DNA from: Kosakonia oryzae
GTDB taxonomy: Bacteria; Pseudomonadota; Gammaproteobacteria; Enterobacterales; Enterobacteriaceae
Assembly: GCF_001658025.2 (NCBI RefSeq)
Contig: NZ_CP014007.2
Coordinates: forward strand, 372,001 to 436,000
DNA length: 64,000 nt
Reading direction: 5' to 3'
A model generated the notes under the pieces. That model saw only the letters and a list, made by a program, of their open reading frames with translations, ran no database searches and was not told where the DNA came from. Position numbers and translations under genes: made by a program. Positions within the stretch are counted from its first letter, which is position 1. Each line of letters opens with the position of its first letter. Of the stretch, positions 48,139 to 57,045 are shown one piece after another.

Positions 48139-48771
48139 TTAACGTGTTCCGTATACCACGATGGTTTTGCCGTGGGCGGAGATCAGGTTTTGATCTTCCA
48201 GCATTTTCAGGATGCGGCCGACAGTCTCACGGGAGCAACCAACGATTTGGCCAATCTCCTGGCGAGTGATTTTAATCTGCATGCCGTCCGGGTGAGTCAT
48301 TGCGTCCGGCTGTTTTGCCAGATTAAGCAATGTCTGCGCGATACGGCCCGTTACGTCCAGGAACGCCAGGTTGCCGACTTTCTCCGAGGTCACCTGAAGG
48401 CGACGCGCCATCTGCGCGGAGAGACGCATCAGAATATCCGGGTTCACCTGGATAAGCTGACGGAATTTTTTGTAGGAAATTTCGGCGACTTCACAAGCGG
48501 TCTTGGCGCGTACCCAGGCACTGCGCTCCTGACCTTCTTCGAACAAGCCCAGTTCACCGATAAAATCACCCTGATTAAGGTAAGAGAGAATCATCTCTTT
48601 ACCTTCCTCATCCTTGATTAGCACTGCCACTGAGCCTTTAACGATGTAATACAGCGTTTCCGCCTTTTCACCCTGGTGAATCAGCGTGCTCTTCGACGGG
48701 TACTTATGAATGTGGCAATGAGACAAGAACCATTCGAGAGTCGGGTCTGTTTGCGGTTTGCCAAGCACCAT
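48139..48771 (-). CDS. crp: cAMP receptor protein CRP
   Basis: 210-residue global regulator of carbon use. N-terminal cyclic-nucleotide domain with the phosphate cassette [17 protein letters not shown] (Arg82, Ser83) and the C-helix Thr127/Ser128 (VTSEKVG); C-terminal helix-turn-helix [20 protein letters not shown] see no difference from the E. coli protein as I remember it. Several sites in this window (gntT, mdc) may be its targets. Confidence 0.98.
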
Positions 48772-49083
48772 GCGCGGTTATCCTCTGTTATAAGCTGGCT
48801 CCGAAAGCGGGGATATAGGTTTCAGCCTGCTTGCGGGGTTGCAATCAAAGCTTCTCATGTCCTGAGAAGTGGGCCGTCAGCGTTATCTGCGGCCTCTAAT
48901 CTACGATGTCATGCATACATGCGTAACATCCATTTATCTTTGTAGCATCCAGATTGTTTTAGCATAGGTTTTCACGCCTGTCTCCTGGTGTCTCGCTTCA
49001 GCATGACGCAGGTCGCCTTCCGTTGCGAGTTTTGTTATGTACGCGTAATCTGTGGAGAAAATTACTACTCCGGAGTGTATAAA
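48772..49083. promoter_or_regulatory. Divergent control region crp / yhfA
   Basis: 312 bp without a gene. It must hold the crp promoter and long leader known from E. coli (autoregulated by CRP) plus the yhfA promoter. A perfect 7-bp stem CTTCTCA-tgtcc-TGAGAAG stands at 48851-48869 in the presumed crp leader. The end near yhfA has a ggag ribosome site 8 nt before its ATG. Confidence 0.5.
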
Positions 49084-49488
49084 ATGCAGGCACGTGTGAA
49101 ATGGGTTGAAGGGTTGACCTTCCTGGGTGAGTCCGCATCTGGCCACCAAATTCTGATGGACGGTAATTCCGGGGATAAAGCGCCAAGCCCGATGGAGATG
49201 GTGCTGATGGCGGCGGGCGGTTGCAGTGCAATCGACGTCGTTTCCATCCTGCAGAAAGGGCGCCACGACGTGACCGACTGCGAAGTGAAGCTGACTTCCG
49301 AGCGCCGTGAAGAGGCACCGCGTCTGTTTACGCACATCAATCTGCACTTTATCGTCACCGGTAAGGCGCTGAAAGACGCGGCGGTTTCCCGCGCGGTGGA
49401 TCTGTCGGCGGAAAAATATTGCTCCGTAGCGCTGATGCTGGAGAAGGCCGTGAAGATCACTCACTCCTACGAGGTTATCGAAGCCTGA
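49084..49488 (+). CDS. yhfA: OsmC-family protein YhfA
   Basis: 134-residue OsmC/Ohr-fold protein of unknown substrate. The OsmC peroxidase fold has two conserved Cys; here they lie in AAGGCSAIDVV and AEKYCSVALML. Start MQARVKWVEG is taken from E. coli and a ggag site. Divergent from crp, convergent with prkB. Confidence 0.92.
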   Translation: MQARVKWVEGLTFLGESASGHQILMDGNSGDKAPSPMEMVLMAAGGCSAIDVVSILQKGRHDVTDCEVKLTSERREEAPRLFTHINLHFIVTGKALKDAAVSRAVDLSAEKYCSVALMLEKAVKITHSYEVIEA

Positions 49489-49495
49489 TGCCCTG

Positions 49496-49518
49496 GCCCG
49501 GCGCCAGGCTTGCCGGGC
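49496..49518. repeat. REP-like stem-loop yhfA / prkB
   Basis: GCCCGGC and GCCGGGC arms with a 9-nt loop in the gap between convergent stops; likely transcript end for both. Confidence 0.6.
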
Positions 49519-50387
49519 TACTTAATCTTTTTCCCTTCCATCAGCCGTTGCACCAGCGGCGTCATAATCAATTCCATCGCCAGCCCCATCTTGCCGCCCG
49601 GTACCACCAGCGTATCCATATGGGAAATAAACGAACCCTGCAGCATCGCCAACAGCCACGGGTAATCAATGCCCTGCAAATTCTGGAAGTGAATGACTAC
49701 AAAGCTTTCATCCAGCGACGGAATGCCTTTTGCGGCAAATGGGTTAGAAGTATCGACCGTCGGCACGCGCTGGAAGTTGATGTGCGTGCGGGAAAACTGC
49801 GGGGTGATAAAGTTGATGTAATCTTCCATCGAGCGAACCACCGAATCCATCACCGCTTCACGGGAGTGCCCACGTTCGCTGGTGTCGCGAATCAGTTTCT
49901 GGATCCACTCCAGGTTGACGATCGGCACCACGCCAACCAGTAAATCAACGTGCCGCGCCACGTCATTTTGCGGTGTCACTACGCCGCCGTGCAGCCCTTC
50001 GTAAAACAGCACGTCGGTGGGTTCCGGCAGCGGTTGCCAGGGCGTAAACGTGCCCGGAACCTGATTCCACGGCACCGCTTCATCGTAGGTATGCAGATAT
50101 TTACGCGTTTGCCCGGTTCCGCTCTGGCCATATTCGCTAAAGGTCTGTTCGAGCAGGCCAAAGTCATTGGCATCCGGGCCAAAGTAACTGATATGCCGCC
50201 CAAGATCGCGGGCTTTGCGGATCGCCATATCCATTTCCGGACGGGTAAAGCGATGGAAGCTGTCACCTTCCACTTCTGCGGCATGCATGTTGAGCTGGGC
50301 GAAGATTTTACGGAAGGCGACGCTGGTCGTGGTGGTTCCCGCGCCGCTGGAGCCAGTAACGGCGATGACCGGATGTTTGGCGGACAT
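49518..50387 (-). CDS. prkB: Phosphoribulokinase-like protein PrkB
   Basis: 289-residue P-loop kinase of the PRK/uridine kinase family. The P-loop is VTGSSGAGTTTTSVAF (residues 10-25), with Thr where PRKs normally have Lys, as in E. coli PrkB. The substrate in enterobacteria, which have no Rubisco, is not established. Followed on the same strand from yheU by about 55 bp. Confidence 0.92.
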   Translation of the reverse strand: MSAKHPVIAVTGSSGAGTTTTSVAFRKIFAQLNMHAAEVEGDSFHRFTRPEMDMAIRKARDLGRHISYFGPDANDFGLLEQTFSEYGQSGTGQTRKYLHTYDEAVPWNQVPGTFTPWQPLPEPTDVLFYEGLHGGVVTPQNDVARHVDLLVGVVPIVNLEWIQKLIRDTSERGHSREAVMDSVVRSMEDYINFITPQFSRTHINFQRVPTVDTSNPFAAKGIPSLDESFVVIHFQNLQGIDYPWLLAMLQGSFISHMDTLVVPGGKMGLAMELIMTPLVQRLMEGKKIK

Positions 50388-50442
50388 AGCAACTCCCTGA
50401 ATAAAACTGTGTTTGCAGTATAGTCAGCCGCCATCTACCCGG

Positions 50443-50661
50443 TTAATTGTGGAACTGCCCACGCGGCATAATATTTACCGTCTCGTGCAGTTCCGACCAC
50501 ACCAGTACAGCTTCACCGCGTTGCAGTTGACGTTTAACGTCAGCGACCTTTTGTTCTAGCGAACGTTCATGTTCACCATAATCGGTGCCTTCGCGCAAGA
50601 CAAAGCTCTCAATCAGATTGTTCAGCGTGTCGGCGTCAATCTCTTGCCAGGGAATAATCAT
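50443..50661 (-). CDS. yheU: Conserved small protein YheU
   Basis: 72-residue UPF0270 protein of unknown function; almost wholly conserved with E. coli in the middle ([19 protein letters not shown]). Start MIIPWQEID overlaps the yheT stop by 4 bp, suggesting coupling. Confidence 0.92.
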   Translation of the reverse strand: MIIPWQEIDADTLNNLIESFVLREGTDYGEHERSLEQKVADVKRQLQRGEAVLVWSELHETVNIMPRGQFHN

Positions 50662-51677
50662 GATGTTCTCAGCCAGGTGGAAAGCCAATCCGGAATGCGC
50701 TTTTCCAGCCACATTTCTGGTCGGCGCAGCGTACCGCCGACAAACCCGACATGACCGCCGTGTTCTGTCAGTTGGTACTCAATATTCGGCGGTAAATACC
50801 CGGCGTCCGGAATAACGTTATGATCCATAAATGGATCGTCTTTGGCGTGAATGATCAGCGTCGGTTTGCGGATCAACGGCAACTGCGGCATGGCGCTACA
50901 GCGGCGATAGTAATCCAGCGCATCAGCAAAGCCGTGAATTTTGGCGGTGATCAGATCGTCAAACTCGCGAATACGCCGCACTTTCCGCAGTGCTGGCAGC
51001 GTTGTCGGCAGCGAGCCAGGATAGGCTCTTAATTTGCGTGCGGCGTTCGCTTTCAGCAAATTTAGCAGGTAACGCTGATAAAAGCGGGAAAACCCTTTTT
51101 CCATATGATAGCTGCACGCTTCCAGCATCAATGGCGCAGAGACGATCACGGCTGCATCAACGGGAAGAGAATCATCGGCTTTGGCCAGCAGACAGCCGAG
51201 CATATTGCCGCCCAGCGAATAACCTACCGCTGCGGTCGGTGCCGGGCCGAAGGTTTCTGGCAGCCAGCGTAAAAACCAGGTGCCATCTTCGGTTTCACCG
51301 GAGTGGTAGATGCGGTTCAGGCGGTTGGGAATGCCGCTACACCCGCGAAAATGCATCACCACGCCCAGCCAGCCGCGCTCTTTTGCCGCATGGATCAGAC
51401 CATGCGCATACGGGCTATGCAGGCTACCTTCCAGCCCGTGAAACACGACCAGACGCGGTTTGTGTTTTGCCTGCCCGGGCTCTTCGCTCCAGGCGAGATC
51501 GACGAAGTCGCCGTCCGGCAGCTCCAGGCGCTGCCACCAGGGATCAAACTGTAAGCGGCGGCGTAGAATGCGAGGCAGCATCGTTTGTAGATGCGGATTC
51601 CGCGCACCCGGCATCGGATGAAAGTTGTGCGAATCTTCCTGATTTTCAAGAAGATTTGCAGGTGTAATATCTGCCAT
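50658..51677 (-). CDS. yheT: Alpha/beta hydrolase YheT
   Basis: 339-residue hydrolase of the AB-hydrolase 4 (YheT/ABHD1-3) family, probably an esterase. Nucleophile elbow [10 protein letters not shown], Asp in [11 protein letters not shown], His in [12 protein letters not shown]. Physiological substrate unknown. Upstream lies an AT-rich 177-bp gap and the divergent telA-like gene. In E. coli its upstream neighbour would be yheS; here 10 kb of accessory genes separate the two. Confidence 0.92.
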   Translation of the reverse strand: MADITPANLLENQEDSHNFHPMPGARNPHLQTMLPRILRRRLQFDPWWQRLELPDGDFVDLAWSEEPGQAKHKPRLVVFHGLEGSLHSPYAHGLIHAAKERGWLGVVMHFRGCSGIPNRLNRIYHSGETEDGTWFLRWLPETFGPAPTAAVGYSLGGNMLGCLLAKADDSLPVDAAVIVSAPLMLEACSYHMEKGFSRFYQRYLLNLLKANAARKLRAYPGSLPTTLPALRKVRRIREFDDLITAKIHGFADALDYYRRCSAMPQLPLIRKPTLIIHAKDDPFMDHNVIPDAGYLPPNIEYQLTEHGGHVGFVGGTLRRPEMWLEKRIPDWLSTWLRTS

Positions 51678-51854
51678 CGTGTTAAATCATCTCAAGAAAC
51701 TGACGCTTATTATACTTGCGAATATTTAAGCTGTTTAATACTTTGCTGCTGTTGTACCGTATTACGCTCTACGGACAGCCTTATAACGATTTAATAAATC
51801 AGCAATTTTATTCCATTACTGCTGTCCGCTTTTCACTCATTGAGGACTCATTGG

Positions 51855-52979
51855 ATGACGGAAAATACCTCGCTTGACCTTGCGGCACCACAGCAACTCA
51901 ATCAGGCAATTAACGACTTACCCGGCAGTGAAAATTTAACCCCAGCCGAGCAAACGCAAATCCAGAATATTGTTGAAGAAATTAATATTAACGATCCGGT
52001 GTTCTCGCTGGCCTTTGGCGCCAAAACCATGAACAGCATCTCGCAGTTTTCCGAATCGCTGATGCAGGAAGTCCGGGCGAAAGACGCTGGCGTGATTGGC
52101 GCGCAATTGACCGATCTACTGATGAAAATCAAGCAGGTGGATATCAGCGCCTTCGAGCAAAAACCGGGTTTCCTCGCTTCACTGCCGTTGTTGGGATCGC
52201 TGTTTAACCGCATCGAGCGCACCATGCTGGAGTACCAGACGCTGGCGAAGCAGGTCGATACCATCACCGAAAAGCTGAATGAAGCGATGGTAGATCTGCT
52301 GCGTAATATTTCCGTTCTGGAGATCCTCTTTGATCGTAACCGCGACGTTTTTCAGCAAATTACGCTGCATATTATTGCCGGCAAGCAAAAGCTGGAGCAG
52401 ATCAAACAGAACGAACTACCCGCTTTGCAGGCGCAGGCGACAAGCGATCCGATGAACGCGCAGCGCCTTCGGGATCTGCTGGAGAGCATCCAGCGCTTTG
52501 AGCGTCGTCTGCATGATTTGATGCTGTCGCGCACCATTGCAATGCAGTCCGCGCCGCAAATCCGCCTGATGCAAAGTAACAGCCAGTCCCTGGCGGAAAA
52601 GATCCAGAGCAGCATTCTTTCTACTATTCCTGTCTGGAAGAGCCAGATTGCGCTGTCAATGTCATTACAGACTCAGCGTCAGGCGGCAAAGCTGCAAAAA
52701 GATGTTGCCGATACGACCAACGACTTACTGCGCCGCAATGCGGAAATGCTGCAAACCGGAACGCTGGAAACGGCGCGTGAAGTGGAGCGTTCGGTAGTGG
52801 ATATCGAAACCCTGCGTGAGGTGCAGACGCGGTTGCTTAGCACCATTGAAGACTCGGTGAAGATCGCTACCGATGCGCGCCAGCGCAGAGCCGAGGTGGA
52901 AAAAGAGTTGGTCACGATGGAAAACGATCTGCGCAGCCGCCTGGCGTCTATTGCCAACGGCGCGGTGCGTCAGCAGTAA
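51855..52979 (+). CDS. TelA/KlaA family (toxic-anion resistance) protein
   Basis: 374-residue, wholly helical cytoplasmic protein of the TelA family (the group of plasmid KlaA/TelA and Bacillus YaaN). The family hallmark is visible: IERTMLEYQTLAKQVDTITEKL, then NRDVFQQITLHIIAGKQKLE, and QSAPQIRLMQSNSQSLAEKIQSS before a C-terminal coiled coil. Despite the name, the cellular job of chromosomal TelA proteins is unclear (tellurite, cell-envelope or antibiotic stress have been proposed). Start ATG has GAGG 9 nt upstream. It pairs with the next gene, 15 bp away, and is absent from this spot in E. coli. Confidence 0.82.
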   Translation: MTENTSLDLAAPQQLNQAINDLPGSENLTPAEQTQIQNIVEEININDPVFSLAFGAKTMNSISQFSESLMQEVRAKDAGVIGAQLTDLLMKIKQVDISAFEQKPGFLASLPLLGSLFNRIERTMLEYQTLAKQVDTITEKLNEAMVDLLRNISVLEILFDRNRDVFQQITLHIIAGKQKLEQIKQNELPALQAQATSDPMNAQRLRDLLESIQRFERRLHDLMLSRTIAMQSAPQIRLMQSNSQSLAEKIQSSILSTIPVWKSQIALSMSLQTQRQAAKLQKDVADTTNDLLRRNAEMLQTGTLETAREVERSVVDIETLREVQTRLLSTIEDSVKIATDARQRRAEVEKELVTMENDLRSRLASIANGAVRQQ

Positions 52980-52994
52980 GGCGGGAGAAAGAGG

Positions 52995-53978
52995 ATGTTC
53001 GATAAAGCAGGAATGCGGCTGGACGCTATTTATAGCAAGCGTTTGAATCGGGTCTCTCTCCAGCTATTTATGTTTTTCATTGGAGGGATGTATTCCGCCT
53101 ATTTTGCTCCGTACGCCACGCAGGCTAATACAAGGCTGGGTAGTGAAGCGGGCGGGATAGAAACGAGCTTCGCTGTGGTGGACTGGTTTTGTTTTATTTT
53201 GCTCTGCCGCACGTTGTTCTTCGATCGTACCGCGCTGGGTGTCGGGATGCTGGCGGGCTTTTGCTGGCTTTTTGTGGGCGATGCGATAGCGCTGCCATTT
53301 TGGGCAGGAACAATGGCGCTGTTGGTGCACATCTACAGAAGCTGGTGGAGCAAACTGGGTAAAATCCACCTCTGGTATCTGTTTTTATGGTTCTCGGCCG
53401 CGTTGAGTTATGGCTCGATCTATGAATACACCGCGCATCCTGTTTACCTGACGCTGTTTGCCTTGATATTTGCCGGATGCCTCCTGTACGAGCAGGCGCT
53501 GAAAGTTAACGCCCGCCGGCAACAGGCCCGGTTGGCAATGTTTGCCGAAGCGGAAAGAGAGAAAGAAAAGCTTGCTGATTCGGATAAAGCGCTGGCGCAG
53601 CGGATATCTCGTCTGGAACGTATTAGCGATCTGCCAGGACCGCTGCTGGTTGAGCTTGCTCAAATCATTCATTCGGCGCAGCAGATTGTGGTGTGCATGA
53701 AGACTGACGAGCGGGATGAAGTGCCCGGACGGCGGTTTTTGGATCGCTACTTGCCAGGCGTTGAAATGATCGTGACGCAGGGGCAGTCCCTTTCAAAGCA
53801 GTTGATAGACGATGAGTTGCGCCAAAAGACAACACAAGATCAACTGGATATGTTGATCCGCTTAAGAAGTGCTTTTCATCAGCAGCATCAGGCGCTGCTG
53901 GAAAACGACACGGACGATTTTGACTCAGAGCTCAGAACGCTGGATAAACTTCTTAAAACAGACGGCTATGTGAAATAA
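52995..53978 (+). CDS. XpaC-like membrane protein, partner of the TelA-type gene
   Basis: 327 residues. About five hydrophobic helices in the first ~165 residues (e.g. 25-42, 62-80, 83-98, 103-115, 127-165), then a charged coiled coil (REKEKLADSDKALAQR) and a C-terminal domain with FLDRYLPGVEMI and a TLDKLLKTDGY end. That ending resembles XpaC (5-bromo-4-chloroindolyl phosphate hydrolysis family); the xpaC gene is a neighbour of the telA-like yaaN in Bacillus. The resemblance is from memory and covers only the C-terminal half. Ends with a strong terminator, closing a two-gene operon. Confidence 0.6.
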   Translation: MFDKAGMRLDAIYSKRLNRVSLQLFMFFIGGMYSAYFAPYATQANTRLGSEAGGIETSFAVVDWFCFILLCRTLFFDRTALGVGMLAGFCWLFVGDAIALPFWAGTMALLVHIYRSWWSKLGKIHLWYLFLWFSAALSYGSIYEYTAHPVYLTLFALIFAGCLLYEQALKVNARRQQARLAMFAEAEREKEKLADSDKALAQRISRLERISDLPGPLLVELAQIIHSAQQIVVCMKTDERDEVPGRRFLDRYLPGVEMIVTQGQSLSKQLIDDELRQKTTQDQLDMLIRLRSAFHQQHQALLENDTDDFDSELRTLDKLLKTDGYVK

Positions 53979-53982
53979 AAGC

Positions 53983-54018
53983 GCCTGTACCCGCAATAGC
54001 GCGGGTGCAGGCCTTTTT
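53983..54018 (+). terminator. Terminator after the TelA/XpaC-like pair
   Basis: GCCTGTACCCGC and GCGGGTGCAGGC form a 12-bp stem with one G-T pair and a 6-nt loop, followed by TTTTTC. It insulates the mdc operon from the upstream pair. Confidence 0.88.
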
Positions 54019-54075
54019 CTTCTGCCGTCACCCACTCTCATCCCTCGCTCCATAATACTTTTCGTACCCGGCGAA

Positions 54076-54091
54076 ACTGATCCACATCACA
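54076..54091. promoter_or_regulatory. Candidate CRP site upstream of mdcA
   Basis: ACTGATCCACATCACA matches the CRP palindrome TGTGATCTAGATCACA at most positions, with a perfect right half (TCACA). It lies 133 bp upstream of the mdcA start. Confidence 0.45.
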
Positions 54092-54167
54092 AATTGTTTC
54101 GTTGATTATTACTTTCAGACTAATGATTTTATCGCCTCCTTAATTGATGCTTCTCTTAGCAACGCGC

Positions 54168-54183
54168 ACACTGAGTTCAGTGT
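54168..54183. promoter_or_regulatory. 16-bp palindrome upstream of mdcA (possible MdcR site)
   Basis: ACACTGA-GT-TCAGTGT, 7-bp perfect arms with a 2-bp centre, 41 bp before the mdcA ATG. It might be the binding site of MdcR or a transcript-start element; nothing proves either. Confidence 0.4.
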
Positions 54184-54223
54184 TAAGCAAGTCAAAATGA
54201 TGAGCTGAATCAGGAGGTTAACA

Positions 54224-55879
54224 ATGTTATCTGGGCAAACGCCAGCACAGGTATGGAACACACGGCGCAGCGAGAAACAGCGTCGCCTGGCGTCCATTCC
54301 CGTGCAGGGCAAGGTACTGCCGACCGGCGACCTTGTCGCCATGCTGGAAAAACTGATCGCCCCCGGCGACCGTGTCGTTCTCGAAGGGAACAACCAAAAG
54401 CAGGCGGATTTTCTCTCCCGCTCGCTCGCTGAAGTTAATCCGCAGAAAGTGCACGACCTGCATATGATTATGCCGAGCGTCGGCCGTAGCGAACATCTTG
54501 ATATCTTCGAAAAAGGCATCGCTCGCAAGCTCGATTTCTCTTTCTCCGGTACGCAGAGCCTGCGTATTTCGCAGCTACTGGAAGATGGCCTGCTGGAAAT
54601 CGGCGCCATCCACACTTACATCGAACTTTACTCCCGCCTGTACGTTGACCTGTGTCCGAACGTGGCGCTGATCGCCGGTTACAAAGCCGACCGTAAAGGT
54701 AACCTCTACACCGGCCCAAGCACCGAAGATACGCCAGCGCTGGTGGAAGCGGCCGCATTCCGCGATGGCATTGTTATTGCCCAGGTCAACGAACTGGTGG
54801 ATGACGAATGCGATCTGCCGCGCGTCGATATCCCTGGCTCGTGGATCGATTACGTGGTGGTGGCGGACAAACCATTCTTTATCGAACCGTTGTTTACCCG
54901 CGATCCGCGTCTGATCAAGCAAGAACACATCCTGATGGCGATGATGGCGATCAAAGGCATCTACGCAGAACATCAGGTGCAGTCGCTGAACCACGGTATC
55001 GGTTTCAATACGGCGGCGATTGAACTCCTGCTGCCAACCTACGGCGAACAGCTCGGTCTGAAAGGCAAAATCTGTAAACACTGGACGCTGAACCCGCATC
55101 CGACGCTGATCCCGGCGATTGAGAGCGGCTGGGTGGAAAGCGTGCACTGCTTCGGCGGCGAACTGGGGATGGAAGAGTATATTCGCGCGCGTCCGGACGT
55201 CTTCTTCACCGGTTCTGACGGCTCAATGCGTTCCAACCGTGCGTTCTGCCAGTTAGCGGGCCAGTACGCGGTGGATATGTTTATCGGCTCCACGTTACAG
55301 GTTGATGGGCTGGCGAACTCCTCCACGGTTACCCGCGGTCGTCTTTCCGGCTTCGGCGGCGCGCCAAATATGGGGCATGACCCGCACGGTCGTCGCCATG
55401 CAACACCTGCCTGGCTGAACATGATCACCGAACCGGATCCGATGCAACGCGGTAAAAAACTGGTCGTGCAGATGGTCGAAACCTTCCAGGCCGGGGCGAA
55501 ACCGACTTTTGTGGAAAAACTCGACGCTGTTGAAGTGGCGAAAACCTCCGGCATGCCGCTGGCACCCGTCATGATCTATGGCGATGACGTGACTCACGTA
55601 CTGACCGAAGAGGGGATCGCTTACCTCTATCGTGCAGAAAGCATCGAAGAGCGCCGAGCGATGGTAGCGGCGGTGGCCGGTATCACCGATATCGGTCTGG
55701 GTGTTGACGCCAAACGCGTGGCGCAACTTCGTCAGAGCGGCAAAGTAGTTTACCCGGAAGATATGGGCATTCGTCGTACTGACGCTACCCGTTCGTTGCT
55801 GGCAGCCAGCAGCGTGGCGGACCTGGTGGAATGGTCCGGCGGTCTTTACAACCCACCTGCGAAATTCCGGAGCTGGTAA
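54224..55879 (+). CDS. mdcA: Malonate decarboxylase alpha subunit MdcA
   Basis: 551-residue acetyl-S-ACP:malonate ACP transferase. It moves the ACP thiol onto malonate, releasing acetate, the first half of the catalytic cycle. CoA-transferase-like fold; conserved stretches FFTGSDGSMRSNRAFCQLAG and TVTRGRLSGFGGAPNMGHD. Strong caggagg ribosome site. First gene of mdcABCDEFGH and overlaps mdcB by one base (TAATG). Confidence 0.96.
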   Translation: MLSGQTPAQVWNTRRSEKQRRLASIPVQGKVLPTGDLVAMLEKLIAPGDRVVLEGNNQKQADFLSRSLAEVNPQKVHDLHMIMPSVGRSEHLDIFEKGIARKLDFSFSGTQSLRISQLLEDGLLEIGAIHTYIELYSRLYVDLCPNVALIAGYKADRKGNLYTGPSTEDTPALVEAAAFRDGIVIAQVNELVDDECDLPRVDIPGSWIDYVVVADKPFFIEPLFTRDPRLIKQEHILMAMMAIKGIYAEHQVQSLNHGIGFNTAAIELLLPTYGEQLGLKGKICKHWTLNPHPTLIPAIESGWVESVHCFGGELGMEEYIRARPDVFFTGSDGSMRSNRAFCQLAGQYAVDMFIGSTLQVDGLANSSTVTRGRLSGFGGAPNMGHDPHGRRHATPAWLNMITEPDPMQRGKKLVVQMVETFQAGAKPTFVEKLDAVEVAKTSGMPLAPVMIYGDDVTHVLTEEGIAYLYRAESIEERRAMVAAVAGITDIGLGVDAKRVAQLRQSGKVVYPEDMGIRRTDATRSLLAASSVADLVEWSGGLYNPPAKFRSW

Positions 55880-56736
55880 TGAAACTTCTGCCACGGATTG
55901 AAGCTGAAGGCGGTGCCGATTGGCTGGCGCGAGCCGCCACACAGAGTCTGATTGACGAAGCACGATTAAGCCCCAAGCCCGGTCTGGTGGACAGTCGGGG
56001 GAAGGGTGCGCACCACGATTTAACGCTTGAACTGATGGAGCGTTCCGCGCACAGCCTGACCCCCACGTTTCAGGCGCTGGCGCAACAGAGCTGGTTACGG
56101 CCGGTGGATGTGGCGCTCAGACAAACCATCGGGCGATTGGGCCGTGAAGGCGAGCAGCAGATGATGGCAGCAACCGGCGGTGTGAATACACACCGTGGGG
56201 CTATTTGGGCGCTGGGGTTGCTGGTTAGCGCTGTCGCCATGCTCGGCGGCAGCGGTTCGGCTGAGGCGATCACCGCCACCGCCGCAAAGCTGGCGCAACT
56301 GCCGGACGAGGCCGCGCCGAAAGTGTTCAGTAAAGGCCTGCGCGCCACCCACCGTTATCGGGTGCCCGGCGCGCGCGAAGAAGCGCAGCAGGCGTTTCCA
56401 CACATCATGAAGCTGGCGCTGCCGCAGTTGCAGCAAAGCCGCCAGCGCGGCGGCAACGAAACTGCCGCACGGCTGGATGCGTTGATGGCGATCATGACCT
56501 CGCTCAGCGACACCTGTGTTTTATCGCGCGCCGGTCTGGAAGGGCTGGAGACGATGCGCACAGGCGCACGGCATGTGTTGCAGGCAGGCGGTGTTGCCCA
56601 TCCGCACGGCTGGCAAGCGCTGGCTGACCTCGACAGGCAAATGCTGGCGCTGAACGCTTCACCCGGCGGCGCGGCGGATTTACTGGCCGCCACACTGTTT
56701 CTCGATCGCCTGACCACGCCTTATTTAGCGAATTAA
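55879..56736 (+). CDS. mdcB: Triphosphoribosyl-dephospho-CoA synthase MdcB
   Basis: 285-residue CitG-family enzyme that joins ATP to dephospho-CoA, producing the precursor of the ACP prosthetic group. The CitG/MdcB signature is seen at EARLSPKPGLVDSRGKGAHHD with HDLTLELMERSAHSL after it, and TNTHRGAIWALG-like GGVNTHRGAIWALG further on. Translationally coupled to mdcA. Confidence 0.94.
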   Translation: MKLLPRIEAEGGADWLARAATQSLIDEARLSPKPGLVDSRGKGAHHDLTLELMERSAHSLTPTFQALAQQSWLRPVDVALRQTIGRLGREGEQQMMAATGGVNTHRGAIWALGLLVSAVAMLGGSGSAEAITATAAKLAQLPDEAAPKVFSKGLRATHRYRVPGAREEAQQAFPHIMKLALPQLQQSRQRGGNETAARLDALMAIMTSLSDTCVLSRAGLEGLETMRTGARHVLQAGGVAHPHGWQALADLDRQMLALNASPGGAADLLAATLFLDRLTTPYLAN

Positions 56737-56745
56737 GAGGAAGTT

Positions 56746-57045
56746 ATGGAACATATCACGATCACTGTGCCTGCCGGCCGCGTATTGCGCGGTAAAGCAC
56801 TGGCAGGCGTTGTAGGCTCCGGGGATATGGAGGTGTTATTCACCGCCGACCAGGGGCAGACACTGACAATCGATATCACCACCTCCGTGGACAACAGCCG
56901 TGGACGTTGGGAAGCGCTGTTCACCCGTCTGGGGCTGGTCAGCACGCTGCCCGCTGGCCAGCTTGTGATTCACGATTTCGGCGCGACGCCCGGTGTGGCG
57001 CGCATCCGTATCGAACAGGTATTCGAAGAGGTGAGCTATGCGTGA
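56746..57045 (+). CDS. mdcC: Malonate decarboxylase acyl carrier protein MdcC
   Basis: 99-residue delta subunit. Ser25 in VVGSGDMEVL is the residue that carries the phosphoribosyl-dephospho-CoA group in the Klebsiella protein. The malonyl and acetyl groups ride on this thiol. Good gagga ribosome site; overlaps mdcD by 8 bp. Confidence 0.95.
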   Translation: MEHITITVPAGRVLRGKALAGVVGSGDMEVLFTADQGQTLTIDITTSVDNSRGRWEALFTRLGLVSTLPAGQLVIHDFGATPGVARIRIEQVFEEVSYA

